64,000 nt of DNA. Origin: Amphimedon queenslandica. Its lineage: Eukaryota; Porifera; Demospongiae; Haplosclerida; Niphatidae. Shown here in pieces: positions 1 to 11,225 of this stretch; position 1 is the stretch's first letter; each line of letters opens with the position of its first letter. The notes under the pieces were generated by a model. That model did not search any database, had not been told where the DNA came from, and saw only the letters and a list, made by a program, of their open reading frames with translations. Position numbers and translations under genes: made by a program. The DNA is taken from NCBI RefSeq assembly GCF_000090795.2, contig NW_003546308.1:243295-307294 (forward strand), in the 5' to 3' direction.

Positions 1-73
1 GTACTATGTTCTATAAATTAATACTTTTAAGTCCTGTGTTACTATTATTTTTACTTTTTCTCTTCTTCTACAG

Positions 74-289
74 CTATCTTCTATGATCGATGGTGTTCTA
101 CAATACCAAAGAATGCCCTATGACTTTGCACCTAGACTAGATGTAAGTATACACTGTACATGTGTTAATTAATAAATTTTATACTTTGATTTATTCCACC
201 AGATTATTGCATACATTACATCAGTGAAGCCTTTCTCGGATAACCAACTTTATGACATGTCTGTAGCTAAAGAACCTAGCAAAAGATGA
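74..289 (+). CDS. RasGEF-domain protein, last two exons (partial)
   Basis: Two exons at 74-142 and 203-289 join in phase 0 with clean CAG/GTAAGT and CAG signals and end at TGA 287-289. They give a 51-residue C-terminus. The order of features (a YQRMPYDF stretch, then an acidic-hydrophobic helix, then LYDMSVAKEPSKR) resembles the last helices of the catalytic Ras guanine-nucleotide exchange domain, where a YQ..PY motif is followed by LY.LS...EP. Proteins of this family load GTP onto Ras-like GTPases at membranes. The rest of the gene lies left of the window, so subfamily (SOS, RasGRF, RapGEF, RasGEF1) cannot be told. The fold call rests on a short stretch only. Confidence 0.55.
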
Positions 290-566
290 CCCGTTTCTCC
301 TCCTAACTAACACCTTTCCTATTCCCTTACACATGTATTTTTCCTTGACATACAGTATTGAGTTTGTGTAGAATTGCATTATTATTCTTGTTATTATTTT
401 ATCATTATTGTTATTATTATTTTATTATATATTAATTTGTGTATTATGATGTATCATGACATAAATATTTAAGTGCACCAATTTCTTATTTTTTAATGAT
501 TATCCATATAAAAATTGTAGTATATAATAATAATAATGCATGTAAGTGTCCAACACAATAAGCAAG
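290..566. other. 3'-to-3' gap between RasGEF gene and MYRF
   Basis: AT-rich stretch with short ATT/TTA repeats between two convergent genes. It presumably carries both 3' UTRs. No other feature is seen. Confidence 0.5.
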
Positions 567-3475
567 TTATTTTAAATGATAGAGTCCTATTACAATCAGT
601 ACACAAAGAAGAGATGAGAATAATATGGCGAGGATTGCAATGAGATGGAGTGTCCTTTTATTCTTTCCGTTAAGCTCTTGTATGGCACCAAGAGACTCCA
701 TTAGTAGTCGGTCCTATCAAGTTAATGTAAAACACACACGATAATAAAAATATAAAACACTTTGATCATTCATTGATTTAGTTTACTTTGTTCAGAACTA
801 AAATAGTGTCATCTTTTCCTTTAATCACCTACAAGAAAGCAATTGAAATAAATTTCGAATGTGTTTCAAAGACTAACAAAACTTTTTACGACTACTTACA
901 AAATTAAATTAAATTTTAATTTTCTGTCTGTAACCTTACCATTGTTTTAACAGCATCAGGTATAACTTTTTTGACCTCTTGAGCTAGAAGCCCAACCTCT
1001 TTAGTGACCTCTTTCTCTTTCTCTTCCCCAAAGGCGCCATACTTGAAAACATAACTGTAGAGGGTCAGCCTCTCAACGTTTGTCAACATTTCTGAAGTAT
1101 TAATCTAAAGAGAAAAATAGAAAAGAGAAAAGGTTATTAATAGATTAGCTAGTATGATATGTTAATTCTTTTTACTTGTGTAATGTCAGTCTTCAAACGA
1201 GCATCAGATGGCTGTAATATTTGACCTGTTACCTGTACATTACCCACGACAGTAAGTGCTTCATCAGGTGACTCTGTATTAATCCCAACTTTACCCTAAA
1301 TACAAACACCAAAACTATATCAATAGTTTGTCTATAATACTCTTTGTCTTACCTGATAGAACACAGTGTCACTACCACTCGAGCTGGCTCCTTTCAGCCA
1401 CGTTGCATCACCTTCATTATCAAACTGTCCAGGATTAGAAGCCTGTAAATAAAGAAACAAGCAATAAGACTCAAATAAGAGACAATATTAACAATATTAA
1501 TGTATAGCTATATAGCATCACACGCAGTACTGCTATTGTACCAGCTTACTCTAACAATAATTCTTTCAGACACATAAGCAACCACTGGATAATTACCAGT
1601 AGAAGTATAAGCATGGAGTGAAACAACCAAAGAGAAATACCTAAACAATATATGAATTTGAATCATGTACAGTATGTACATATATGTATGTAGTAAGGTG
1701 TGGTTGGATGCACTGACCTTTGGTCAGGGTTTGGTTTGCCTCTTTTCCTCATATTATTAGCTGTTGTCTCACTAGAAGAAAAACAGTGATAGTTTACGAC
1801 AGTACGTTGAACGATAACAATCATTAAGCACAGCATGTACATACATGCATACAAGTATGGCACGAGTGTTTATGTATGTGTGTGTCATAGGACTTGTGCA
1901 ATACCTAAAGTGTAGACGACAGGCACTAGCTTTCACTAGCTGATCTGGAAAATTTGGGAGATCAATCCTAGAATGAGAAGCAATTGAAAAGTGAAACCAC
2001 ATTTGGGACACAAACCATTACATCAACAGACAAAAGATAAACTCAGAGTGACATACACAATCATTCTGAAGTAGGAGCAAATATAACTCTTATACTATGA
2101 CCTAATAAAGTTATGTGTTTTGACTTAGAACAATCTTAACTGAGTACACATTGAAACCTGATGATAAGCAGTACCAGGGCACTATATTTCATACATCTCT
2201 CTCTCTCTCTCTAATATATTCATAGTGTATTACTAACACAAGTACATTAGACCAAAGGTATTAAATAATCAGGTAAGCTTAAAGATACTGTGATTCTACC
2301 AATTCTATTTTCTAAAACACAATATTAAGAGCTTGAAATAATAATTCATCAACTCACAGCAGTGATTCGTAAGGTAGCTTCGACCTGTCAGTGCGTGACA
2401 TCTCTATCATTATTATTGATTCGGGAGCTTCAAACTATAAGCTATTGATTAAAGGGAAATCAAGGATAAAGATGCATTCACCTTCATTCCATATAAGTGA
2501 AGACCAAAGCAATTGATGAGCTCTAACTTATGACCGTTTGCCTGTAATTGAAGCACAAGTATTCTTGCTATTAAGGACAATGATACAGCTTACATTGGTT
2601 TTCACATATTTTGGGACTCTGGGTAGCTTAAGTTGCACCGATATTTGGAAGTGGTTCTTCTTTTGACACACAAAGCTCTCGTCCCATTGAGAATAATTGA
2701 AACCTTTATCAGCTTCGACTGCAAATCCGCAAGTCACTTCATCATGGTTTCTTTATAGAATGAAAAAAAAACATAAAAACAAACATTGCAATCATTCTAG
2801 TTATTTCCTCCCATCTGCTTTCTATAGCTCTATACATCCAGTTACTTACATGTCTTGCATTGATCTATCACTCATACAGTACCAGCTATCAACTTTGAAT
2901 GCCTGCCAGCTGAGGCTCTGCTGCTGCTGCTGCCCGTTGCTTCCTTGAATTGCTGTCCCACTCTCTCCAGTGCAAGGTTCCATCATGAAACAGACATCGT
3001 CAGATGAAGGAGGTGGGGGAGGCTGCTGTAGGCCAGGATGAAGAGAATCTTGATTGTTCCCGCCACCAATAGCCTGCTCTGAGAGCGGGGGACAGTATAG
3101 TGGACACATTGCGACTGAGTTGATGGAATAGTTCAAAAGCGAGGAAGATTCATTGCCTGACAGCTCGTGTGTGATGGTTGTAATTGTGCTTGGATATTCA
3201 TTTGTCTGTGATGACAAATAGGAAAGCATGAAAGTGTTGAATATCATGAATAACAATCATGTGAGATTGAAATTTAATAGAAAACAACTCACTGAATTGC
3301 AAAGAGGAGATGGCTCATAGCAGAGATGCTGCACACTGCAGTCATTGCTATTTCCTCCAGCTCCTCCTCCTCCTATTGCCTGCTGTTCTCTTGTTGAATA
3401 ATTCAGAATATTACCATTGCATCCACCAGAGGCAGGAGCTGCATGTGACATATCTTGAGTGTAGACCAGAGCCAT
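567..3475 (-). CDS. MYRF: Myelin regulatory factor (MYRF) family transcription factor, short-tailed form
   Basis: MYRF proteins are made as ER-membrane trimers, cleave themselves and release an N-terminal transcription factor that enters the nucleus. Thirteen exons: 3293-3475, 2850-3205, 2594-2750, 2482-2541, 2358-2434, 1905-1967, 1718-1771, 1550-1640, 1353-1442, 1176-1295, 940-1104, 787-828, 567-713; 534 aa. Residues 1-170 are low complexity. About 185-350 is the Ndt80/PhoG-like DNA-binding domain ([39 protein letters not shown]). About 375-490 is the intramolecular chaperone self-cleavage domain (S74 type), with Ser407 and Lys412 (PSDARLK) matching the known catalytic Ser-Lys pair. Residues 508-530 form one membrane span and the protein stops four residues later. 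Human MYRF is about 1,150 aa with a long luminal region that is absent here. It lies head-to-head with PDHX. Domain identity is firm; the last two exons rest on phase, splice signals and similarity ([16 protein letters not shown]). Confidence 0.92.
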
Positions 3476-3892
3476 TCCTATTGCTGATAATCATATGCAG
3501 TGATAGAACCAGCATTTCTTTTATAGCCAGCCTTCCCTACATCCGTTTTCCTGCTCAGCTATACGTAATAGGTTTATTTTCATTGACCACATTTACCACA
3601 AAATGTTTCCATTTGCTAAGAAATCGAAAGCTGAGGTGGGACGGCTAGACTCAATTCGCTCATATAAATTCTCTGAAAGAGTACAAGGGGAGGATACAGT
3701 AGGCAATTCGATTGAACCGCAGCAAAGCAGTCCCTTTCAGCATTGGTTTTATAGTCAGCATTCCTTTCTCAAACCACCAGTTTCAGTTCATGAATGCTAT
3801 ACCAGCACGTGTTTAAAAACTACGGAATAAAAATACTAGATCTGTGTCCAGTAAATTTGTAATGGGCGTGGTTGTTATCACGTGATAACAAA
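3476..3892. promoter_or_regulatory. Shared promoter region of MYRF (-) and PDHX (+)
   Basis: The start codons are 417 bp apart and diverge, so this gap should hold both promoters. It contains two CACGTG E-boxes (3806-3811; 3879-3884, the second inside the palindrome TATCACGTGATA) and an AAAATGGCGGC sequence that overlaps the PDHX start codon and resembles a YY1 site. An open frame at 3603-3830 looks like chance. Start sites were not mapped. Confidence 0.55.
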
Positions 3893-4597
3893 ATGGCGGC
3901 TTTTAGGAAGGCTTTTGTTTACAAGAGCTCAGGATTCCTCCAAGGAGCAACTGAAATAACAAAGAGAGAACTGCGAAGCTGGAAAATTGTCAGAACCATT
4001 TCTTCGACATCTGCTAAGCAAGCAGCACCACCAGTGTTAGTTTAAGTTATGATTTTGTGTTATTTTTATTGAGAGGTTTGTGATACAGTCCACTCTCTCC
4101 AGCTGTCAGGTTTCTAATTGATGCAAACCCACACCTCAATCCAGCCGATATACCAAGCACAGGACCAAAAGGACGCCTGCTTAAAGGGTAACATTTATAC
4201 ATGTACATGTAATGTATGTACGTGGACATGCAGTGGGAAATTTTGAGTCAAAATTACATTTTATTTATCTCTAATATATAAGGGGGCAAATTTATAATGC
4301 ATTAATTTTAAGATCATCTAATTTCTTACTACAGTGATGTACTAAAGTATATGGATGATTTAAAAAGTGGCAAAGCAGCTCCGACTAAAGGGCCAGGATT
4401 GCCTCCAGTAGAAAGCCCATCAGGTGATTCTGGTCTTAGATATGTTGATATACCACTCAATAATATGAGGAAAACAATAGCGAAACGTTTAACAGCTTCT
4501 AAGGTAAATCTTGCATATTCACATACTATCTTATTCATGTTTTATTGTATGAGTAGTACATCTGTTCTCTTTTTCTCTCTTTCTTTTCCTCTCTGTC

Positions 4598-4634
<37 letters not shown>

Positions 4635-5836
4635 GTCTCTCCCCTTCTCTCTCTCTCTCCCCCCTTCTCTCTCTCTCCCCTCCCTCTCTCTCTCTTTCTT
4701 CTTTGTGTTATTTAGAGAGATATACCTTACACATATGCTGTTATTGATTGTGCTGTTGATCAGTTAATGGAGCTTAGGAAGAGAATATTAAATGGTAAGA
4801 CTACATGTACATGTACATGTAGTCTGCCTTAATAGTGCATACATGTACATGTATTGCTTGCTATTCCATTGCACCCATAACTTCAATATTTATTTTACCA
4901 AGAAGTACATTTTATTATCTACAGGCATAGGGTCAATTACATTAAAAGCAATTATATACAATACAATTACTACTATTGCAGGATAATTTTGATAGTACTA
5001 TTGCTATTGGCATTTAAGTCCTGTATTTTGGCCAAATTTTTTAATTTGGAGTAACTTTAAAAATTCATAAAAAATCTAGATTTGATCGGAATCAGCTGAA
5101 ACTTTCTACACAACATAAGAACATGTATACGCATCAGAAAATATTATAAAAATGGAGAATTCTCTACTTTTTATTTTTGGTGAAATTTGACCAAAGTCCC
5201 TGTACTACAGTACAGGGACTTTTACCCGATTTTTTAGCAACTTTAAAAATTCGTAAAAAATCTAGATTTGATCAGAATCAGCTGAAACTTTCTACACAAC
5301 ATAAGAACATGTATATGCATCAGAAAATATTATAAAAATGGAGAATTCTCTACTTTTTATTTTTGGTGAAATTTGACCAAAGTCCCTGTACTACAGTACA
5401 GGGACTTTTACCCGATTTTTTAGCAACTTTAAAAATTCGTAAAAAATCTAGATTTGATCAGAATCAGCTGAAACTTTCTACACAACATAAGAACATGTAT
5501 ATGCATCAGAAAATATTATAAAAATGGAGAATTCTCTACTTTTTATTTTTGGTGAAAATTGACCAAAGTCCCTGCACTATAGTACAGGGACTTTTTACTC
5601 GATTTTGGAGCAACTTAAAAAATTTGTTAAAGCTACTATTAAATTTTACAATGGATTTCAATTACCCCACTAATCCTGTCTCAACATATACATGTACATA
5701 ATGTCTGCTCCTATCATTTTATTATTATTATTTATTTATTTTTTGCTTCAGAAACTGGAAATAAAGTCAGTGTTAACGACATAATTATTAAAGCAGTTGC
5801 TTCTACTTTAGAGGTAAGTTGTAATAATAATAATAC

Positions 5837-5879
<43 letters not shown>

Positions 5880-6036
5880 TGGAGATTAACATCAAAGTAG
5901 AGCACATACAGAAGACTGCGTTATTGGGATCTGCACGAATTCGGAGGAGACATTTAAATATGTAATTGTGTATCATAGTCTGTTTGTTATGGACTGATAC
6001 TGAGTTTGTACCAACTTGTTAGTTGTGATTATATTA

Positions 6037-6092
<56 letters not shown>

Positions 6093-7039
6093 AATAATTC
6101 CTCCTCTAGCAACTCCCTGAGTCAAATTCAATGTGGACCCCTGAAGGAGACCTTGAGAAACTGCCTAATGTTGATGTAGCTGTTGCTGTAGCAATAGAGG
6201 GTGGGCTCATCACCCCTATCATCAGGAATACCAATGCTTTGTCAATAGTAGAGATATCGTCACAAATTAAGGTAAATATTTTTGTTTTTGGTGGACTCTT
6301 ATTGTGATTTTGAAATTGTGATTTTGAAATGCCACGTAGAAAATAAAGTTTGAAAGTTTTATATTGAAAGCTGCTTTATATTAAAGTTTCCTGATTGCAA
6401 ATTTTTGTCAGATAGACATTCAATTTTTTATTCTGGTGCACTAATGGATTTTGATTTTTGACATTATATTGCATTGTCCATGTATTTTGATTGCTCCTTT
6501 GTAATTTATAAATTAGAGTCTGGCTGATAAAGCAAGAGATGGGAAACTACAGCCTCATGAATATCAAGGAGGAACATTCTGGTAAACTTTACTAATGTGT
6601 ACATGCTCTGTATAATAATACACACTAATTGATCACTAATCATTATGAGAGTTCCTTGTTGGCAGACAGCATTCACATTACAATATCAACTTTCAGTGCT
6701 ATCACTTTATTGAACATAATATATATGATCATTATATTAGCATAATATTATTTATTTATTGATTTTTTATCATTTATTCCTGTTAGTGTTTCTAATCTCG
6801 GTATGTACGGCATATCAGAATTTACTGCCATCATAAACCCTCCCCAGTCGGCCATCTTAGCCATTGGACGGATTCATACGATACCTTCCATTGGACCAGA
6901 TGAGACTTTGAGTGGTGTCACTAAAACTATTACAGCAACACTCTCGTGTGACACTCGTGTCATGGACTACGAGTTGTCATGCAAATGGATGTCATTGTTC
7001 AAGAAGAATATAGAACACCCTTTCGTACTAGGAATATAG
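3893..7039 (+). CDS. PDHX: Pyruvate dehydrogenase protein X (E3-binding protein), no lipoyl domain
   Basis: PDHX is a non-catalytic E2-like subunit that anchors dihydrolipoamide dehydrogenase (E3) in the mitochondrial pyruvate dehydrogenase core. Eight exons: 3893-4035, 4110-4187, 4335-4503, 4716-4794, 5752-5813, 6110-6271, 6517-6581, 6787-7039; 336 aa, phases closed. Residues 1-45 are a basic, Ser-rich mitochondrial presequence. About 48-82 is the E3/E1-binding domain (LNPADIPSTGPKGRLLKGD), followed by a Pro-Gly-rich linker and the E2 inner-core fold to the end (ISEFTAIINPPQSAILAIGR). The E2 active-site signature DHRVVDG reads DTRVMDY at 308-314: the catalytic His and Gly are replaced, as in PDHX rather than DLAT. 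Human PDHX is about 500 aa with one lipoyl domain; none is seen here. The acceptor of exon 2 was chosen because it alone keeps phase. Confidence 0.92.
5027..5640. repeat. Tandem repeat, 186-bp unit, about three copies
   Basis: Lies in PDHX intron 4. Equivalent points recur at 5155, 5341 and 5527, giving an exact 186-bp period with few differences. Each unit holds the palindrome CCCTGTACTACAGTACAGGG. The reverse complement carries the core TTCTGAT.CATATACATGTTCTTATG, seen in other repeats of this window. Confidence 0.9.
6037..6091. repeat. (AAT)n microsatellite
   Basis: Uninterrupted AAT repeat just upstream of PDHX exon 6. Similar AAT tracts lie at about 5829-5879, 7097-7133 and 12077-12112. 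Confidence 0.85.
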
Positions 7040-7092
7040 CTGTTATATCATGATAGAAAAAGCCAAAAAAAAAATAATTGTTTAATATTTCC

Positions 7093-7137
<45 letters not shown>

Positions 7138-7224
7138 CAATGGGTAAAACTGAATAATAATAAATTAATAATAATAATAATAATAATAATACACCTAGTT
7201 CCAGTCAAGGTCATTATTGAAAGA

Positions 7225-7975
7225 TTATGCTGGAGATGCTGAATCATTAGATAGTGCATCAAAAACCTTAACACGATATAAAAGAGTAGTACTTTGAATG
7301 ACTTATAATGGATGCTTACTGATCTGATTCCGGGTAGATTCAAAGCATGCCCTATCACTGGTAGTCTTCTTAGAAACATAATAGCATATGGAATAATGCC
7401 TCTGAATGTAATAAAAGAAATTAGAATTTGCATCCAAAATAAAATAATTGAATTTTGTTTTTAGTACCTGAATAATAGAAAGGCTCCGTAGGTTTCTACG
7501 ATCATTCCAATTAGGGCCCAGCCACAGAGAACTATAAAGATTCCTACGGCAAAGAAAGCCGTCCCTTTTAGCTTGTGAGACTGAAAGAAGAATGTAGCAG
7601 TCTTTTGAGGACCAATGATGAATAGTATACCGGCAATAAAAAGAATCTGGAAAAATAGAGTTGTCATTAATCAGAATCCACAAAAAAGTAATAATTAATT
7701 TTTTAAAGTGGCCCCAAACCTTACATACCATATTGTAAGAATTACTAACAAGGTAGCAGTACATTCAGTAATGGGGTGTATGTAAACGTGTTTTCTTACA
7801 TTTCCAATAGCTAATAAACCTGAATCAAAGAATAATATGACACCAAGGAAGAGGAGACCAAGGCCAAAAGCAACCAGCCCTAGACCAATCTCTAGACAAA
7901 AAGATCAGTGAGTATGTCCATGAGAAAAATAGATTGCAACTCACTCTGAAAATCAGTCAGATCTACAGATATCAT
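7225..7975 (-). CDS. GOLT1: Vesicle transport protein GOT1 (GOLT1 family)
   Basis: GOT1/GOLT1 is a small four-span Golgi/ER membrane protein involved in ER-to-Golgi vesicle traffic. Five exons: 7945-7975, 7800-7891, 7468-7646, 7320-7401, 7225-7266; 141 aa, close to the 138 aa of human GOLT1B. The sequence shows LTDFQKIGLGL at the N-terminus, then four hydrophobic spans with short loops, the conserved ILFFDSGLLAIGN, GMIVETYGAFLLFRG and LNLPGIRS blocks, and a short Ser-rich tail. All exon phases close and splice sites are canonical. It lies head-to-head with M1AP, start codons 155 bp apart. Vertebrates have A and B copies that I cannot tell apart here. Confidence 0.95.
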
Positions 7976-8130
7976 GATTCTTTTCTTTCTGTGTTCTCAG
8001 CTTTCAAACAATGAAGACTTTTGGTTTACCTGTGTGGGTCAAGAATAGGCGTGGCATGTACACTAACCACACCCTCTACACGTGTTGCCTCGTGTTGAAA
8101 TTGAATGAATGCAGCTGTAGAGAACCGAGC
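7976..8130. promoter_or_regulatory. Shared promoter of GOLT1 (-) and M1AP (+)
   Basis: Only 155 bp separate the divergent start codons. The gap contains one CACGTG E-box (8079-8084) and a GGCGTGGC GC-like box near 8049. Confidence 0.5.
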
Positions 8131-11079
8131 ATGGAAAGGAGTGTTTTTAACAGGCAACCCGGTAAGCTCAGTCACCATTGATCTATCTTATCATATTCCA
8201 CACAGCTAGGGCGCTAATACTAGACCTACAGGCTCCAATGAGCCCCGCTACCGCCTCTAATGTACACACGGCTCTGAGGGACGTAGTGAGCTTTCTAGTT
8301 CATTTATTGGGACCTGGGAGAGTCCCTCTGTTTTCACTCTCAGTATTAAGGACATACACTGAGGTATGAAAACAAATTAGTAATAACGATGATTGATTGA
8401 TCTATCATTTCTCATTTTTTGTTTGGAATTTACGATTCGTTGTAGTGGGTATTAAATAATTTGGGTGTAATAATTAATTTCTTTATTTAGTGTCTGTTTC
8501 CACTGCAACCACTCAAGGGAAACTATTCACGTGTACAGAGTGCACTACTTGAGCTGTACAGTATAACCAATCGGTACATAGGAGGGAAGGAAGGAGGAGG
8601 AGGAGTTGCAAGACACTCATCATTGATAAGAGGTAGTCTATTGGATGGTATGCAAGAAGCTTTGAGTCAATTCCAACGTCTTCTACAAGCAACCAAACAA
8701 AACAATGTAAAGTATTATTATTATTCGATATATTACTTATCGGTACACAAATTTTAGTGGATAATGTCATCTCTTCCTTTATGCATGTATAAGTAATGTT
8801 TTTGTTGTGTGCAAATTTGTGTTGCTACTTTAGATTTTTAATGGAATTGTATTATTGTACATGAGTGTGCAGCTGTTTTGTAATTTAAGTGATAGGGTGT
8901 GTGTATGTCACATTGTACTGCTGTCATGTTCACATGCTTCTTGATTAAACTTAATCTTGTTCAGGTTCCAATTATGGAGAAGGCCATTGTTCATTTTTCT
9001 CTCTCTCTCTCTCTCTTTCTCTCTCAGAGTCAATCTGGTTCTTCTATTAATAGCTACTGTCCATCACAGATAGAGATTATCATACTAACAGCTCAACCGA
9101 CACACTCCATACAGCAGTCGCTAGAGAGGGTAGTGGACCAGCTGGACTTGGAGAATTTGAAAAAGATACAAGTAGTCAGCATAAACGATCCAGAAAAACC
9201 AGACAAGGATCATGAGCTAGAGGAATTGTCTCAATCCACTAGTAGCCCGAATGAGCTAAGTATGTACATGTACTTATACTATAATCCCATCATGGCATAG
9301 TGTATGTGCCCACTACTCTACCATTGATCTTACATTTATAGGTTTGAGTGTATTTGATGTTATCAGGTGTACTAATGATGTACCTAGTTTACAGGGTCTC
9401 TTCAAGACATGGCTCTATGACTGCAGTACAGATGTTGAGCATATACAGATAGTCCTACCATCTTCCTCTGCTGGAGTGGTGACTGGTGCTAGAGTTAATG
9501 ATGAAAATAGGATCATTATTAAGTGTGATGTGTGGGAGAGGATGCTTGATCCTTCATGTCTGCCTACTGCTTTCTCTAAAAATCTGGTTAGTGCAATCAT
9601 TTATTATAATGATAAGTACTTGTTTTAAAAAGCATATTGTATACTGGAAGCATGACTTCAAGCAAAGCATGCTAAGTGAATTAGAAATTACATATGGAAC
9701 AACTTCAAAATTTATTTTAAAAATCTAATTTTTGATTGGAAATTTAGAATCTACTCAAAACTTTTAAGTAATGTACGGTACACGTATACGCATTAGAAAA
9801 TTTAATTAAAATGTTTGCCTTAGTTTTGCTCAATTTTGACTATTATTATGATGATGATTTCTATATAGACCATCCAGACAGGATCTTCAGTTGTTTCCCA
9901 AACTCAGTCCTCTGGACGTGGCAGTACAACTCACACAGTTCCAGTGTACCGATTGAAGTCGATTGGTACCGTCTCGTGCGACGGAGTCTGTGAGTCTGTG
10001 GTATACGGTAGTCCATGTATCGTGAGGAGCACTTGCTGTTGGAAACTGGACTGGGATGAGCTGGAGACTAACCAGCAGCACTTTCAAGCACTGTGCTATC
10101 AACTTAAAGAAAGAGTAAGAGAGAGAGAGAGGGGGGAGAGAGAGAGGGAGAGAGAGAGGAGGGGGAATACGTATAAATGACCATTGTATTAGAATCAAGG
10201 GCTCCTTTTAGCTACTGATGATTCCTTTGGTTCATCAGTTGCTTCATCTCCTCCGGTCCAAGTGAAGGCAAACTACATACTCATTCCATCTCCTTCACCA
10301 GCTTCGTTATTACTCAAGGTAACTATTAATTTTTAAGAGCCAATTTGAGCACAAAAATATCTTGCATAAAAATTTCTCATACATTGATTGAGCCACTTTT
10401 ATTCTATCATTCTCTTCAAGGCTGTTGTATGCAATGAGTTGCTCCTCCCTATTGACCTTGGTGAAGATGAAGTAGTTCACCTATTACCAGAATCAATAGA
10501 CACGCTTGGAGAATCACTGTCCAAGGTCAGACTAGTAGCTATTACGTGTGAATACATTTATGTATCTCTTACAGCTAGAGCATCATGAGATATACAACCC
10601 CTTGAACATACATTCAGGGTTATATACAGTAATCAATAGCTCAACCAGTGATCAGAGGAGTAGATCATCCACAGAAACAGGGAGAGGGAGAGGAAGAGGA
10701 AGAGGAGGATCAAGGGCTGGACTCTCAAAGAGGAAATCAACTGAAACGGTAACCCACTCTCTGTGAATGGGGGGGGGGCTACCTTATTAAAGTGTATTTT
10801 AATAATGTAGTAACCCATCATTAAAGTTATAAAGTTCCTAATAATACATTTTGCTGTATTCTGTAGATTGCAAGTTCTGATAGTAAGAGGATGCCATCTA
10901 CTGATCCAGTCCCTCTTACTGTTAGTACTGGTGCTTCCATTGGAAGGCCCAGTGGCTCAAATGTTCCTCCTAGTCTTCCTTCTTCTCTCTCTGGAGCTAC
11001 TGTACGTGGACGTAGCATCAAGAGAATGCGTGGGGCCAACAAAGATAGTTTCATTCAAGGTGGATATAATCTGCCATAG
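8131..11079 (+). CDS. M1AP: Meiosis 1 associated protein (M1AP) homologue
   Basis: M1AP is needed for male meiosis in vertebrates; its biochemical role is not settled. Ten exons: 8131-8161, 8206-8363, 8491-8706, 9028-9259, 9342-9586, 9869-10114, 10193-10318, 10421-10525, 10575-10748, 10867-11079; 581 aa (human about 530). All phases close. The key match is residues 352-366, WKLDWDELETNQQHF, nearly identical to the vertebrate protein. Supporting blocks are LGPGRVPLFSLSVL, IEIIILTAQP, FKTWLYDCSTDVEHIQI and LLLPIDL. The N-terminal half has the alternating pattern of a von Willebrand A-like fold, which is an inference. The tail (about 480-581) is rich in Arg, Gly and Ser (GRGRGRGRGG) and poorly conserved. 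Exon 7 starts at AAT 10193, the only acceptor that keeps the frame. Confidence 0.92.
9690..9830 (-). repeat. Degraded copy of the dispersed intronic repeat
   Basis: Lies in M1AP intron 5. Short matches to the repeat core in reverse orientation (aaatctaatttttgattgg ... acgcattagaaaat). Too decayed to place its ends. Confidence 0.45.
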
Positions 11080-11225
11080 ATAGAGAGTAGCTACAATTTT
11101 TAAAACACAGTATAAGTTCCTCATTACTATTCATAGAATCATTATGTTAATTACTAACAATAATTAATTACTGAGACAACAATAATAAAACTTCAGCAAT
11201 TTCAATTTCTGCCAAGAACTTTAAA

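Noticed and set aside
3603-3830. A 75-codon plus-strand frame between MYRF and PDHX
   Set aside because: It lies in the shared promoter, has no recognisable domain and no supporting splice pattern.
4110-4187. Alternative PDHX exon 2 start at CTGTCAGG, giving a more canonical VRFLI
   Set aside because: It breaks the frame with the only visible donor of exon 1. The acceptor at 4109 closes the phase of the whole gene.
4351-4767. PDHX exon 3 read on into the CT-rich intron as one frame
   Set aside because: The frame after 4503 is (CT)n-coded SLSLS sequence. The donor at 4504 and the acceptor at 4715 restore the family sequence.
8997-9300. A frame reading through the CT tract before M1AP exon 4
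   Set aside because: Only the part from 9028 matches M1AP. The rest is translated microsatellite.
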